Source: Notospermus geniculatus (Eukaryota; Nemertea; Pilidiophora; Heteronemertea; Lineidae). From it: a stretch of DNA of 64,000 bases. The position numbers and the translations under genes are program-made. The notes under the pieces are model-generated. The model saw only the letters and a program-made list of their open reading frames with translations, was not told the origin of the DNA and did not search any database. This document shows, piece after piece, positions 39,461 through 51,556 of this stretch. How positions within the stretch are numbered: position 1 is the stretch's first letter; each line of letters starts with the position of its first letter. The stretch is from positions 90,761 to 154,760 of the forward strand of contig NMRB01000604.1 in the NCBI GenBank assembly GCA_002633025.1. The letters run 5' to 3'.

Positions 39461-39991
39461 TAATGAAACAAGATATCATTTTTGCGAGATCCTATGAAAT
39501 GAACGTCACTGCTGTGTCAAAGGTGGCAATCCCGTGTTGCCGGCGTAATCACTTAGCTATATGGATACTAATAACGGCGCCATAGAATCCTGTTTACATG
39601 AATAGATGAGAAGTCGTATATAAATACAGACAGAGTCTTACTGTAAAAAAACTCAATCAAAGGCTGTTGCAGCTATAGATCGTAGCCGGATTTATCTCTT
39701 CTCAGCGAAAACATGCAATAACAATTACGAAAGATCATTACATACGCGCAATCAAAGGATGATGTCCTTGGTCTTTTTCTCAAGTTGTGACCGTTTTGTT
39801 CTTGATATTATATTTTTTTCCGCCTGCAATGACTTTTTCACTTAAACATTCTGATAAAGGCAGTATTGGAATGGGTGCCTTAAGGCACTGTCATTAAAGG
39901 ATGCTGCACTCCTATTTGAAAAGTCATTATCCTTCGTGTTTTTACCCACCGATATCAAATAAGACGCCGCCCGACATTGATGTGAATATCT
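39461..39991 (+). repeat. Direct duplication copy A (about 0.53 kb)
   Basis: Near-identical to 39993-40526. It ends exactly at a single n (39992), where the sequence restarts at taatgaaacaag. Non-coding. Confidence 0.9.
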
Positions 39992-39992
39992 N

Positions 39993-40526
39993 TAATGAAA
40001 CAAGATATCATTTTTGCGAGATCCTATGAAATGAACGTCACTGCTCTGCAGTCAAAGGTGGCAATCCCGTGTTGCCGGCGTAATCACTTAGCTATATGGA
40101 TACTAATAACGGCGCCAGAGAATCCTGTTTACATGAATAGATGAGAAGTCGTATATAAATACAGACAGAGTCTTACTGTAAAAAAACTCAATCAAAGGCT
40201 GTTGCAGCTATAGATCGTAGCCGGATTTATCTCTTCTCAGCGAAAACATGCAATAACAATTACGAAAGATCATTACATACGCGCAATCAAAGGATGATGT
40301 CCTTGGTCTTTTTCTCAAGTTGTGACCGTTTTGTTCTTGATATTATATTTTTTTCCGCCTGCAATGACTTTTTCACTTAAACATTCTGATAAAGGCAGTA
40401 TTGGAATGGGTGCCTTAAGGCACTGTCATTAAAGGATGCTGCTCTCCTATTTGAAAAGTCATTATCCTTCGTGTTTTTACCCACCGATATCAAATAAGAC
40501 GCCGCCCGACATTGATGTGAATATCT
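39993..40526 (+). repeat. Direct duplication copy B (about 0.53 kb)
   Basis: Second copy of 39461-39991, continuing into unique sequence. The exact restart at the n suggests an assembly join of two alleles. Confidence 0.9.
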
Positions 40527-41633
40527 GGAAAGGCGTATGACCTTGTCTCGTAACTAAGCCACATTTCATGTTGTTTGCGATGTCAGATATGTGATTATCA
40601 ACCTTCGAGGAAAAAAAACACTTAGTGTATTTTCACCGACGACAGAAGATTGGAAGGAACACCGCCTGGTTTCTCAGCTGATGCAAGAATAAGTATCTTG
40701 TCATTATTTTGACAAAACCAAAAGAAAAAAACAACTTATAGATAGATTTTTTCCGTCCCCAGAGGGACGGGGTCAATGTTAATTTTCCATTCTACTTCTT
40801 CCCTTTCGTTTCATCAAATATTGAATTAGATCTATCTCGGCGTAATCCATGCTTTGATAATTGAAATCTCCTCCTTATTGGTTTGGTTCTCGGCCCAGGT
40901 TCGTAATTTGTTCTGTCATATATATGATTTTCTGCGATCGTAATTTGTCATCTCATTAAAGCCGATATTCCAAGCCCCAAGCAGACGTAATCAACAAAAT
41001 GAGTACTCAATATTAATTACTACCGGTGTTCAAAATATTAATTATCGGTGTCTAGCAGAAACTATCGCAACGACCTTGGTTATGAACAAAGTTTTCAAGA
41101 GGATTTCATCGGATTCGCCACTTATCAATATCTCGTTTGTTTTTTAAGGGCAACGATGTTTCCGCTTTTCGCCGATAGCCGGCACCACCGACAGTGATTG
41201 CATCATTCTGCAATACTATAGTCTTGCCTTTCGTCCCAGTATTGGAGAATGTATGTAATACAATGTATGGATACCATTACACCCGGACCCTTCATAGGTA
41301 CAAGAGTTACTCTACATGGGGCAAGGTTGATAAGCGGTGGTTCAACAACATTGTCAATAGAGGTCTCCCTTAACGTGGGTATGTTTCGCGCAGGAGAGGG
41401 AAATGTATTGTGCCTCTTTAAGTCAGGAGGTGAGCGCCAAGTAAGGCATTATTGGCCTACTTGGTACTAGAACACAAGGTTACTTAGAGGGATTCCTCTT
41501 TCCTCAGTTCCCGATGCACCTGCCCTATCTGAGATCTGTCCGGTTTAATCTACAGAATAACATGTTCCGCCTCGGGACCAAGAATTTCTCTCCGTGAGCC
41601 ACTCATAAGATTATTGTTTGCCAAAACCAAAGA
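40527..41633. other. Intergenic, no recognisable gene
   Basis: AT-rich stretch with only short frames. Confidence 0.4.
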
Positions 41634-42060
41634 TACTTTAAATTCGTTTCTCTAAGACCAGTGCCAGATATGCAGGCCTCGCGTCAAGTCCAACCCCTTA
41701 TTACCTTCAGTTGAATACGGTTGGCCAATTGGCAGGGTATTGTGTCCTTGTGTGCACTGATGCCGAGAAGGTCACCAGGTCTGTTACACTGAGTTAGACT
41801 GAACTGATTCATCTTTTGTTAGATTTATTGATCACGCATGGTGGGGTGACTTTAGAATTTGTAGTATACGGGGCGTGGCTTGTGGCTTTTCTATTTTGAC
41901 CAGTATTTTGACCACACAGTTCCAAGAGCAGGTCAATGGAGAGTGTGAACCAATCAACCTGAATGGACTAAAAGTAAGCCCTATGACCTCATTCATATTA
42001 AAGCGGAGGGCGGTGCATAAGGATATAATGCACTGGTCTTAGAGAAACGAATTTAAAGTA
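41634..42060. repeat. MITE of about 425 bp with TA ends
   Basis: The 29-bp left end CTTTAAATTCGTTTCTCTAA continuing GACCAGTGC is matched by the right end GCACTGGTC continuing TTAGAGAAACGAATTTAAAG. TA lies outside each end. This fits a Tc1/mariner-type non-autonomous element. Confidence 0.8.
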
Positions 42061-43751
42061 TTCACAACAGCTGTCTGTTGGTAAACCCAATATCCGTTAC
42101 TAATGTGAAAAACGGAGAAGATGGTCAAATTTGTTCAGTTCTCACTTTCACTACTTCAGGCCCTTACGAAGTTCATGATAACAGTTGTGTAAAGCCTACA
42201 GCACATATGATGTATTTTCTTTAACGTACAAACATTTTTATGGAAGCGACAAAAATTGCCGCGAGTGCAGTGCAGGCAGCAACGGCAAGTAACATGAGAA
42301 TGTTCTTGAAAACAAGATTCGCCGAGAATCAAACCGATGTGAGAGGAAGGGAAGTCTTCCAGGTCCTAGTTAGATTGCTACATGTATTGTAAGGTATATT
42401 CAAATGTGGACGTATAGGCGTCTGTGTCGGAGCGATTCCCAAGCTAAACTGTATGATTGGTTAAAATACACCAGGAACTTTCATGAATTACCTTCGGCCT
42501 GCATAGCAACGGATCGATTATCGGGGAAGCAACACGCGGTTACGAATGCATAAATACAGTCAGCTACAAAAAATAATCTGTAGTCTTATAACTTATTCAG
42601 AATTAGGACCGAAGGGATTCCCTTACTTTGTCAGCAGCGAAAAAAAATCCCATCGATCTCAACTCCAATGCCTCCCATTACCATGATGTTTTCGGGTTAT
42701 TTATTGAAATGACGTGAAAAAGAAGAGGCAGGTATACACGTCACATACAAGTATTTTTCTCTTTTCAATTAATTCAAATTCGACTTTAAGGCCGTTCCTC
42801 ATTGCAGCATTCGCAATTACATTTGACGAAGAGGAACCATAAATTGTAACAGCATACGCGAATGGCATACAATTTTGGGCATTTTATTGAGGTTCCAGAA
42901 ATTACGATAGATGATTGAATTTGATACGTATTTTCCTACTCATTTTACTGAGATCCCCACTCCAAGTTTTGGCATATCGTGTTTTTAATAACTATAACGA
43001 ATTTGATGTCTTGTTTAATTGCAAATAACGGCGTACATTCTTTTTTCCATCCTCGGAGAGGCAAGTATTCGTATTCTAAAAGTGTACCACCAAATGACAT
43101 CTTCTCGTAATTAATGAGGCCACTAATCAAGATTTGCTCAATTAAATCGGCGCTAGTTTAATTTGTTTTTTACTAATGGACCTTTCTAAACACGGCAGTT
43201 CGGGGTGGAAGCATAAAGGAATCAAACATGAAGGTTCAACTTACAAATTTAACATTTTATAAATGTGGACAGTATCCCTGGCTTTAAACCTCAGAAGATT
43301 TGCATTTTGACTATTCCATGTGATAGGCGTGGCCCTTCTTTTCTGCATGTTTAGTTCAAATTTTGTTGAATTCAGACTAGTTGATCTTATGATACTAAAG
43401 GACTTAATGAGAACCACACGAACGATGAGAGCGCAGGGTCATCTGTGTACATTTGAAGGGCTAACGTACATTTGCACATGGAACACTAATTGTGCTGAAA
43501 ATAGCTCTTTTATCCTCAGAAATGGAATTCAAGGCATCAAGTTGACAAATTCATGTACCCCACTACCATAAAAAGGTTGAAACTCCTGCTTTGTAGGTAA
43601 AGCCAAAATTCAGGCAGTGAGAGACATCTGGTGGCAATACATGAAATCTATCCCTCAGTTACATCATCGTTCGCAGTTAAACCTTTATGTTTGATTCCTT
43701 TATTATATGGTGGAAGGTGGAATTAGCGGTTTGCCCAGCCCCCAAAACACC
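42061..43751. other. Intergenic, no recognisable gene
   Basis: A minus-strand frame near 42230-42335 encodes one strongly hydrophobic helix (LMLLAVAACTALAAIFVAS). The same bases on the plus strand give a 50-codon Ala-rich frame from 42240. Neither has other support. Confidence 0.35.
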
Positions 43752-43828
43752 ACTAACACCAACATCCTTTTGTTCGGTACTCTATTCGTGGCATCGGGCA
43801 CGTTTCGGGAGCTTTGCGGAAACTCTCT
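43752..43828. repeat. Family A inverted-repeat element, degenerate copy 5
   Basis: The core is in reverse orientation (atccttttgttcggtactct), followed by an arm (cgtttcgggagctttgcgga). The other arm is eroded. Confidence 0.6.
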
Positions 43829-43957
43829 GAGAACAACAAGCGTGGTCCTTAGATGAGTCAAACTGAAATGAAGAAGTTTGTACCAAATCCCAAAGTGATT
43901 TCATCTTAGGGTTACCCACACTCAAGCCCAATTATTATTCATCGGATTCAACATACT

Positions 43958-44929
43958 GTCAAGATTAGCAATGCACTCTGGCGCATTAGCTGACAAAGAA
44001 TACGTATATGTATCTCGAAAGTGCCCTGACAATAATTAATTGATACTACGCGTTTTCCCAAGTGTTTCGTCTAATTATTCGTACATAAATAAGCAACAAC
44101 ACCAGAGAGTCGATGTCGAATGTACTTACACTCGTTCATGTTTGCTGCATTGAATTATAAGTACGTACATGTATGGAAGAACTGCCTTTTTTGCCTTTCA
44201 GCGTGAAACTTATGTACGAAGATCTTTTTACTCGCATTCTAATATTACCAATCAAGAAACTTTGTTGCCGATGTCTTTTGTATTTCCCAAGCTTCTCCCA
44301 TTCGTAACCAATTTTAAAAAGCCAATGTCTTCATTAATGCGATATAGTTCGTTCCATTCTTTGCTCAAAACTACCCTTAAGAGCGAATGTGGTACGTTTT
44401 TCATCTGTAAACATAGAAGATATCGTACAGCGACAAATTACAATGCTCACAGTAAAGAAATGATGCAGAAGATCGGCTGGAGAGATAGTTTCGAGAATAT
44501 ACATAATTGAATACAAAAAATGATATTAATTCTGTTGTGTTGTTGAAAATAGAAACATTGAATGTGCAATACATTGAATGTACTGTTTCTACTTTATCAA
44601 TTTTCAACAACAGAATGAATATGTATCATTTTTTGTGAATTCTCTCTTCGACTGACCTGGACGGATGTTGTTTGAAAGGCACACCAATAACTTCTGGAGA
44701 GAACAATGTCAAGAACGCTACACTTTCACCGACAACATCCTCCCATAGCAGGGTTTTGGTCTGGCTCCAGAGTGGATGAAGAGAAGAGAAGAGAGGTAAA
44801 ACCCCTGTTGGTGGAGGATGGTCGATAAAGAGAATTGTTTCTCCTTGAGTTCCCTTAGCATCAGCAACCTTGGATGTCACTTCGGTTATTCATCGGCCTT
44901 AAGGGCTAATCATTGTGTTTACCACTCAA
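43958..44929 (+). repeat. Tandem duplication copy A (about 0.97 kb)
   Basis: Homologous along its whole length to 44930-45916, with several indels and substitutions and no n at the junction. It contains a hairpin (attctgttgtgttgttgaaaatag and complement). It also contains a minus-strand frame at 44626-44880 (LLWEDVVGESVAFLTLFSPE) that is partly conserved in copy B but interrupted there, so coding status is doubtful. Confidence 0.9.
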
Positions 44930-45916
44930 GTCAAGATTAGCAATGCACTCTGGCGCATTAGCTGACAAAGAATACGTATATGTATCTCGAAAGTGCCCTG
45001 AGAATAATTAATTGATACTACGCATTTTCCCAAGTGTTTCGTCTAATTATTCCTACATGAATAAGCAACAACACCAGAGAGTCGATGTCGAATGTACTTA
45101 CACTCGTTCATGTTTGCTGCATTGAATTATAAGTACTACGTACATGTATGGAAGAACTGCCTTTTTGCCTTTCAGCGTGAAACTTATGTACGAAGATCTT
45201 TTTACTCGCATTCTAACATTACCAATCTAAAAACTTTGTTGCCGATGTCTTTTGTATTTCCCAAGCTTCTCCCATTCATAACCAATTTTAAAAAGCCAAT
45301 GTCTTCATTAATGCGATAGTTCGTTCCACTTCTTTGCTCAAAACTACCCTTAACAGCGAATGTGGTAGGTTTTTCATCTGTAACATAGAAGATATCGTAC
45401 AGCGACAAATTACAATGCTCACAGTAAAGAAATGATGCAGAAGATCGGCTGGAGAGATAGTTTCGAGAATATACATAATTGAATACAAAAAATGACATTA
45501 ATTCTGTTGTGTTGTTGAAAATAGAAACAGTACATTGAATGTACAATGCATTGAATGTACTGTTTCTGCTTATAATCTACATGTATTTTCAACAACAGAA
45601 TGAATATGTATCATTTTTTGTGAATTCTCTCTTCGACTGACCTGGACGGATGTTGATTGAAAGGCACACCAATAACTTCTGGAGAGAACAATGACAAGGA
45701 CGCTACACTTTCACCGACAACATCCTCCCATAGCAGGGTTTTGGTATGGCTCAAGAGTGGATGAAGAGAAGAGAGGTCAAACCCCTGCTGGTGGAGGATG
45801 GTCGATAAAGAGAATTTTTACAAGGTTTCTCCTTGAGTTCCCTTAGCATCAGCAACCTTGGATGTCACTTCGGTTATTCATCGGCCTTAAGGGCTAATCA
45901 TTGTGTTTACCACTCA
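44930..45916 (+). repeat. Tandem duplication copy B (about 0.99 kb)
   Basis: Second copy of 43958-44929, adjacent and in the same orientation. Divergence is higher than in the n-joined duplications, so a real tandem duplication is more likely here. Confidence 0.9.
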
Positions 45917-47033
45917 CTCGCGTCTTTTGTAGAATATCTATTCGTTTGACACACTACAACCTATTCTAGGCAGCAGGTGGACCTGGTACTTGGAATCGCA
46001 CACGCTGCAGGTGCGAAGTGACGACAACGAAAGGCAATTACCCCTCTAGCCAGTTTTTATACGCTGCCATTAGCGGGTTTCGTCGGGGTACAGCCTTGAA
46101 CGCTTGAAGCCTGCTCATAACCTGACACTCGCCAATCGCCTTAACTCTATCGGTGAGGGGTTTTCTCTCAATGGAATAAATTCTTCGGATCTAAGTTCTA
46201 TATTAGTAGCTACCTCCGGTATTAACGAGGCGCCAAGGACATGCCTGTGGTTTGATCCCATGTCGACCTTTCCAAAGAGGACCCATCACGACATAATCCC
46301 ATCAAACGGAAGTGTCCACAGTTATTGCATGCTATAAGACACGTTCCGACCAAACATAAAGTTCACGCTGCCCACTCCAATCAAACGAAATGTTCTGAAA
46401 TCGACAGAAGAAACCGTTTAAGAGATTAAGAACGATTTCTTTGCGCGCTTCCCAAGGCTTTGATGCGAGGGTCCTTTGAGATTTATCAGCCCAGCGGTGA
46501 TAAGCATCGACAGGAGATTAAAGACGGTAAAGGGAAAAGGCTACATAAATACTCTGATCTATGTGTCCCCGCATTTATCATTCCAGCAGAAAGTGGTCTC
46601 TGAATGTCTGACAGGGTGAAAGTCGAAGGGGACTTAAGCCTTAAGGAATTCTTCCCGCAGTGTTATTTCAATCGCCGCTCTGTCCAATATTGGCAAATAA
46701 AAATACATCGCCATTTCCTCAGTCGCCTTCCTCCCCTCTGACATTAGCAGGTGTGTCATATTCTCCGGATATTAAAGTTGATATTGTCCAGGGCCTGAAT
46801 TCATCCCAAACAATATTGCAGGAAGCGAGATCGTTTCCATTGTTATTGGAAAAGAACAAACTTGGTTTTATTCGTTGCCCTATTGAGTGGCATTTTGCGC
46901 GATATTTTCTTATTCGGTGAGGCATCTGCCAGAACCAGAAAATGACAACAGCAACCGACTTACATGTAGGCCTACATGTAGCCCGGTCGAAAACGTTGTA
47001 CGCGTGCAAACATACATGTACATGTACATGCAC
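45917..47033. other. Intergenic, no recognisable gene
   Basis: Only short frames without domain signatures. Confidence 0.4.
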
Positions 47034-47167
47034 AAAGGCCCGTTTCCACTATACGGCGCGGTTTTCACAGGCACTGGGATATTAAATCAACAGAAACCAT
47101 CGAAGGAAAACCGCACCGCTCGCCGCAAACCACGGCGGAATCGGCGGAGTAGTGGAAACGGACCTTT
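47034..47167. repeat. MITE of 134 bp
   Basis: Ends AAAGGCCCGTTTCCACTA and TAGTGGAAACGGACCTTT are inverted repeats. The interior has a weaker palindrome (gcgcggtttt, aaaaccgc). Confidence 0.8.
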
Positions 47168-48649
47168 ACACGTCGCAAACTGCGCTACCTCAAGTATATC
47201 GACGATCTCTTTTCATCCACTTTGGAAAGCAAGCATACTTACGTATATGTACGAATCATATGTACGTATCATATCAATAACAGATTAATTAGGCTTATCC
47301 TGTCCGTCCATTAGAGCAAATTACCTTAAACCAATCTAGCCATCGCATTCATACAATGTTAGAGTATTAGGTTCTGGTCGTATGGCAACATTATGATGGC
47401 CGGAACTACCGCAGGGGGATGACATTAGGCCCAGGGTTGAGATGAAAAATGGTTATGGGAGAGTTCAATCACAGGAATGTGTTCTTGTGGTTGCCACTCA
47501 CTCTGTATATGGGTAAACCATTCCACCTTGGCGGCAGAGTTGGTTGGCGTTCGCCTGTCACTGTAGCTAGGCCTAGGCCTATACGTTCACCGCCTTTAGT
47601 TCTTCAGGGGCATGCCCTATTACCTTCCGTTTTCAGTTATAACTTTATCACTCATTGTTGCACAAAACTACCATCTATTCAGAAACAAATCCTCTAAAGA
47701 TCCCTACCCCCACCCTGGTTCCGTTAACTCTGGATTACTTCCCGGAGAATGAGTTCCCTGGGAGTGAGATTTCCCTATTGATGAGGTCTCGCGGCTCGAG
47801 GTACCTCCTATTCCGAATTTCAGCCAATGAAATCAAACGTTTTAGTCAGTGAGATGAAATCACGTGATGTGAATATGGCCATCAACGAGCGGGATAATGA
47901 TTTGAGAATTAGACTAGGGAATTGAGGAGTCTGGCAGCCAGAGACTAATTACGAATTGGCAATAGATGAGCCAAGGACGAAGTGAGAAACGTGTCGATAT
48001 TTAATAACCAACCACACAAAGAAAGCTTGTGAAATTTCCGATCGATACGGTGCAGGAGGACGCTACGAGTTGATACCGCTTGGGCTTATTTTCAACTCAG
48101 CCGCGCATACCAGCGGATCGCTGTATAAACGACATGAGCGATCGAGTTTCTTGAGGAAACGGTTCGTTGGTTGCTTCTTCACACACGGGGATTTACTTTC
48201 TACTTAAGTTTCTGTGATTGGATTTTTATCGGGCAATGAATAACTACCTCATTCATTGCTGTGGCATAAAGTCTTAATATCATCGGCTTACAGTTGTCGC
48301 GCAGGATCTAAACTTCGCACGAAGGAAGTTGAAAAACTAGTCGTTGCCGTCGCTCTTGGTGACAGCGCAGCGAGTGAAAGAAAAACAGTTCCGTGGTTCA
48401 GCGTTAGTTTGATGGAAGAGGACACGGCATGATTCAATTTTACGGATCGAGATGTCCTGTATCACGTTTCATAACTATTCAACCGCACACGTCCTGGGCG
48501 AGCGTTTTTTAACCCAGTGCCTTGTCACGTCACAGTTGGAATCAAATAGGATTTGGATAGACAATCTGAGCCAAGATGACGATGCAAAGAGGTTGCTGTT
48601 CCGATTTAGGCGTAAGGATGTAAGTGTTTAAAAAGGCGCTGTGCCCAGA
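47168..48649. other. Intergenic, no recognisable gene
   Basis: Only short frames without domain signatures. Confidence 0.4.
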
Positions 48650-48788
48650 CAGGGCCGTATTTAAAGGGGGACGGCAAGGGGGCAGTTGCAACCAAAAAAA
48701 AGTGATTTTCATGCGGATTTTTGGCAAAGAACGGCAAAAAGAGGTCTTCTGCCCCCCCCCCCGGACCAAAAAGTTAAATACGGTCCTG
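48650..48788. repeat. MITE with hAT-like CAGGGCCGT ends
   Basis: Left end CAGGGCCGTATTTAA pairs with right end GTTAAATACGGTCCTG. Inner ggggg/cccccc arms follow. CAGGG ends resemble hAT elements, but no 8-bp target duplication is apparent. Confidence 0.65.
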
Positions 48789-49649
48789 CCAGTGAGCGTT
48801 TTCTCGAGCAAGTTGGCTCTCTATGGGGAACTGAACCAAATAAAACTACGGGTAGACGATCTTGTCACTGGTCAAGGCGTAAGCAGGAAGTCACACCAAA
48901 TAGTGAATTGCCCATTGAGAGCCAACTGCAATTCTGACTTGGACGACGCCTTTACTCTAGACATTTTAGTCACTTTTGGTACTTTTGAAACATTTTTTCA
49001 CTTTACCTATATTTCATACTTGATTACGTGTGCTGTCATTTCAGGGTCTTGAAGCTTGGGCCATTCCGCAATGAAGGGCAAACCAAATTAAGCTATCGCT
49101 AAGAATTTTGGATGCTTTGTTTAATTTTCTCGATCCTAAACATGTCAGTTATTGCTGCCTCCTTAGAATTTCACCACGGCAATTTCAGTACCGTATATCT
49201 CGTTATAAAGCCACGCTCCTCGTAATTCATCTAAACAATACATAAACAACTCCTCAGCACAATGAGGGAGGGGAATACGTCCTCGTGATAGAGCTCTTCC
49301 AAGTGTTCAGCGGGTGAAGATTGAAAAGGAGCCATTCGTCTATTTTGTTTATATTGCTTTTCAATGATGCTCTGTACACTAAGATAAGTGGCAATCAGAC
49401 GGTAATCATAGAGGGAAGTATTTGATTTGTTTCTGTGATGTCAATTTCTGATCGCGATTATTTCTTTTTCCTGTTGTCTTTAACCCCTGAACTTGGTACG
49501 GCGTACTATTACGTCATTAAATGAAATGGTCCATGGACCATGTGCTCACCGGGTTGGACATAATAGTCTAATGACAGAGGGAGGTACATATCAGTTATGA
49601 GCAATCTGGGTACGGGCGGTAACCCCCCCCCCCCCCCTGTCGATGACAG
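48789..49649. other. Intergenic, left flank of the transposase cluster
   Basis: No gene recognised. A 16-bp palindrome, atggtccatggaccat, lies at about 49527. A poly-C tract at about 49622-49638 lies just outside the transposase stop. No inverted repeat matching the right side of the cluster was found. Confidence 0.4.
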
Positions 49650-51317
49650 TTAAACTCTAATCTTTGTCTTAAGTGGACATGGTAGGTGATGGGTCAGCGG
49701 TCTGGCCTTTCGTTTCTGTCCAGCACTGGTATTCGATTTCTTTGAAATCGCTGACTCCCCGAGGATGATGGCATTTACTGCAGGACCGTATTGCGAAGCC
49801 GTAGGATTTGTCGCATTTCCGTTGCACTTTCCACGTTGTTGGCAAAAGAAGTTTTCAACAGGATCAGAGTTGATAAATCCTGGAGTAACTGACACTCCTT
49901 GCGCAGTGAGCTTCCTGCATAAGGTGACGAAACCTGATATGGACGAATTCAAGTCGTCTCTTGTTTGTTCAGTCAACTTACACGATTTGGGCGTTGCCTC
50001 ATTTTCCCACTTGTTGAAGAACCCCAACACTGTCGTTAGTTTCGATAGTCTGGGGTCATCTGGTGTCGTGATGGCATTGTTAGTGTCCATCGCAATGTCC
50101 ACTAACTTGCTAGTCTCCTTCAGCAGTTCTAATGTTGCAGTGAGGTCGTGCTTGCACGTGGGGCTTTTGCTGAACTCTTCCATCAGATACAGCATTCTAT
50201 CATCGAGGACGTCCATGGCATATCTATTGCGCATTTTATCATTAGTTGAGAGCGATATGTGGCTGTTCGTCAACTTCTTGTGAAGCCTCATCCCATCCGC
50301 CTTATTGAATTCGAATGCATCTTTCCAATGCGCCCATCTTATTTCGTGGCCATTCATTTTCAGCTCCCTTTCGTACAAACCGTTACGAACTTTCTTTAAC
50401 GTATGTTTGACGTCCTGGATGAATACGATCTCATGGGTTGGATCGTAAATGTCCTTGAATGTGAAATTAAAGTCGCGCGGATCTCCAATAAACTGCATTC
50501 TCATCAACGAGCGATTTGTGGATGCACCATCCAAAGAAACGTATTCAATGACGAATTCGTATTGGTGTAGGGTGTCCACCGCTTCCCACATCAGTAGGTG
50601 CAATTGGTAAGCGGGGGCAGTCTCCGTAACAAAATACGCGACCGGCCACCTGAAACCTGTGAAGCCATGGAAATTTAATTGAAGGGCATGTGTGCCCATT
50701 CTACACGTTTTCTTCTTATGGATTAATGTATCAATGTTTCTTGAGACATCCCCTACATCTACTTGTCCCACTAAGACGAATTCGTCATCCTTCCGTTTGC
50801 ACAGCAAATCCCCTTGCAATGACATTTCATCTAGCAGAAGTCCCCCGCTTCGACCCGAGGATGGAAGATTCCTGATTTTTGCCTCCTCGCACATCCACTT
50901 CAAATTCCCAGGAGAAAATCCTGGAGGCTGGTCCACCACATTCTTATAATATCTCAAGATTCGCCCTGAGGGCAAAATGAACATGTCACAGTTTCTCAAC
51001 ATTTCATAGTTACTGGGTGACGTAGTCCACATCGAAAGGAGTATGCTGATTAATTCTGGATCCCACCTCCTTCCCCTTGGATCTAAATCCTTCCGGCCAT
51101 TTTTCAATTGAGACTCTAGAAAGAGCTTAAACCTGGGGGGCAGATTCGGAGCAAGGTTATCCACAATTTGTAAGAGGTCCTCATGAGTTGCCTCGTCTAC
51201 TCGGATGTATTTGGAATCACTAGGGCTGGGTACATTTTCTTTATTACTGTCGTTGCAAAAGAGCATGGCGTTGAAATAGACTTGACAGCTACGGCAGGAG
51301 GATGAGATGGCTGTCAT
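49650..51317 (-). CDS. P-element-superfamily transposase, catalytic part
   Basis: This 555-codon frame carries the RNase H-like catalytic core of P-element/THAP9-type transposases, which cut and join transposon DNA in the nucleus. A helical segment (about residues 84-130, RRWDPELISILLSMW then LPSGRILRYYKNVV) matches the conserved region ahead of the core. The first acidic residue is Asp163 in LLLDEMSL. The second is Asp263 in SLDGASTNR. QDVKHTLKKVRNGL (about 301-314) corresponds to the family's D-x2-HL-x3-RN block, with Val-Lys where proline is usual. DPVENFFCQQRGKCNGNATN (485-504) is the C-terminal block with the third acidic residue, Glu488. No THAP zinc finger is seen. The stop of the upstream frame overlaps this ATG (ATGA), and this frame is open a little further upstream, so the annotated start probably marks a frame break, not a true start. 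The core itself is intact. Confidence 0.85.
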   Translation of the reverse strand: MTAISSSCRSCQVYFNAMLFCNDSNKENVPSPSDSKYIRVDEATHEDLLQIVDNLAPNLPPRFKLFLESQLKNGRKDLDPRGRRWDPELISILLSMWTTSPSNYEMLRNCDMFILPSGRILRYYKNVVDQPPGFSPGNLKWMCEEAKIRNLPSSGRSGGLLLDEMSLQGDLLCKRKDDEFVLVGQVDVGDVSRNIDTLIHKKKTCRMGTHALQLNFHGFTGFRWPVAYFVTETAPAYQLHLLMWEAVDTLHQYEFVIEYVSLDGASTNRSLMRMQFIGDPRDFNFTFKDIYDPTHEIVFIQDVKHTLKKVRNGLYERELKMNGHEIRWAHWKDAFEFNKADGMRLHKKLTNSHISLSTNDKMRNRYAMDVLDDRMLYLMEEFSKSPTCKHDLTATLELLKETSKLVDIAMDTNNAITTPDDPRLSKLTTVLGFFNKWENEATPKSCKLTEQTRDDLNSSISGFVTLCRKLTAQGVSVTPGFINSDPVENFFCQQRGKCNGNATNPTASQYGPAVNAIILGESAISKKSNTSAGQKRKARPLTHHLPCPLKTKIRV

Positions 51318-51556
51318 CCCAAGAAATTTGGTACAACCAGGCCCGAAAGCTCTTTTCTGACTCTCTCAGCCAAGCGACAGTATCTAACGCTGCAATTTAA
51401 CGACGCAAAACGTTCTTCCCAAAGTTTTCCATCGCAAAAACGCAGATTCCGTAGTCCCTCTATTAGTCCATTGACGTTGCTGTCGTTTTCTATGATCTGA
51501 TCATGAATGCCTAAATTTTCAAGTTTGATTTCTGAGTCTAACACGTTCAATCTCAT
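51314..51556 (-). CDS. Middle segment of the P-like transposase (separate frame)
   Basis: An 80-codon frame between the N-terminal frame and the catalytic frame on the same strand. It is helical and charged (IHDQIIENDSNVNGLIEGLR, then SVRYCRLAERVRKELSGL), which suits the coiled-coil or dimerisation region that lies between DNA-binding and catalytic parts in this family. Its ATG overlaps the upstream TGA as ATGA, and its own TGA overlaps the next ATG in the same way. Frameshift decay, unrecognised splicing or reinitiation are all possible. I think it belongs to the same gene. Confidence 0.5.
   Translation of the reverse strand: MRLNVLDSEIKLENLGIHDQIIENDSNVNGLIEGLRNLRFCDGKLWEERFASLNCSVRYCRLAERVRKELSGLVVPNFLG

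Noticed and set aside
42230-42391. Membrane-helix exon on the minus strand or 50-codon gene on the plus strand
   Set aside because: Both readings come from the same short GC-rich stretch and have no second supporting signal.
48624-49052. 142-codon plus-strand open frame
   Set aside because: Its first part runs through a MITE and the rest shows no domain.
49765-50283. 172-codon plus-strand open frame
   Set aside because: It lies entirely antisense to the P-like transposase catalytic domain and has no domain of its own.
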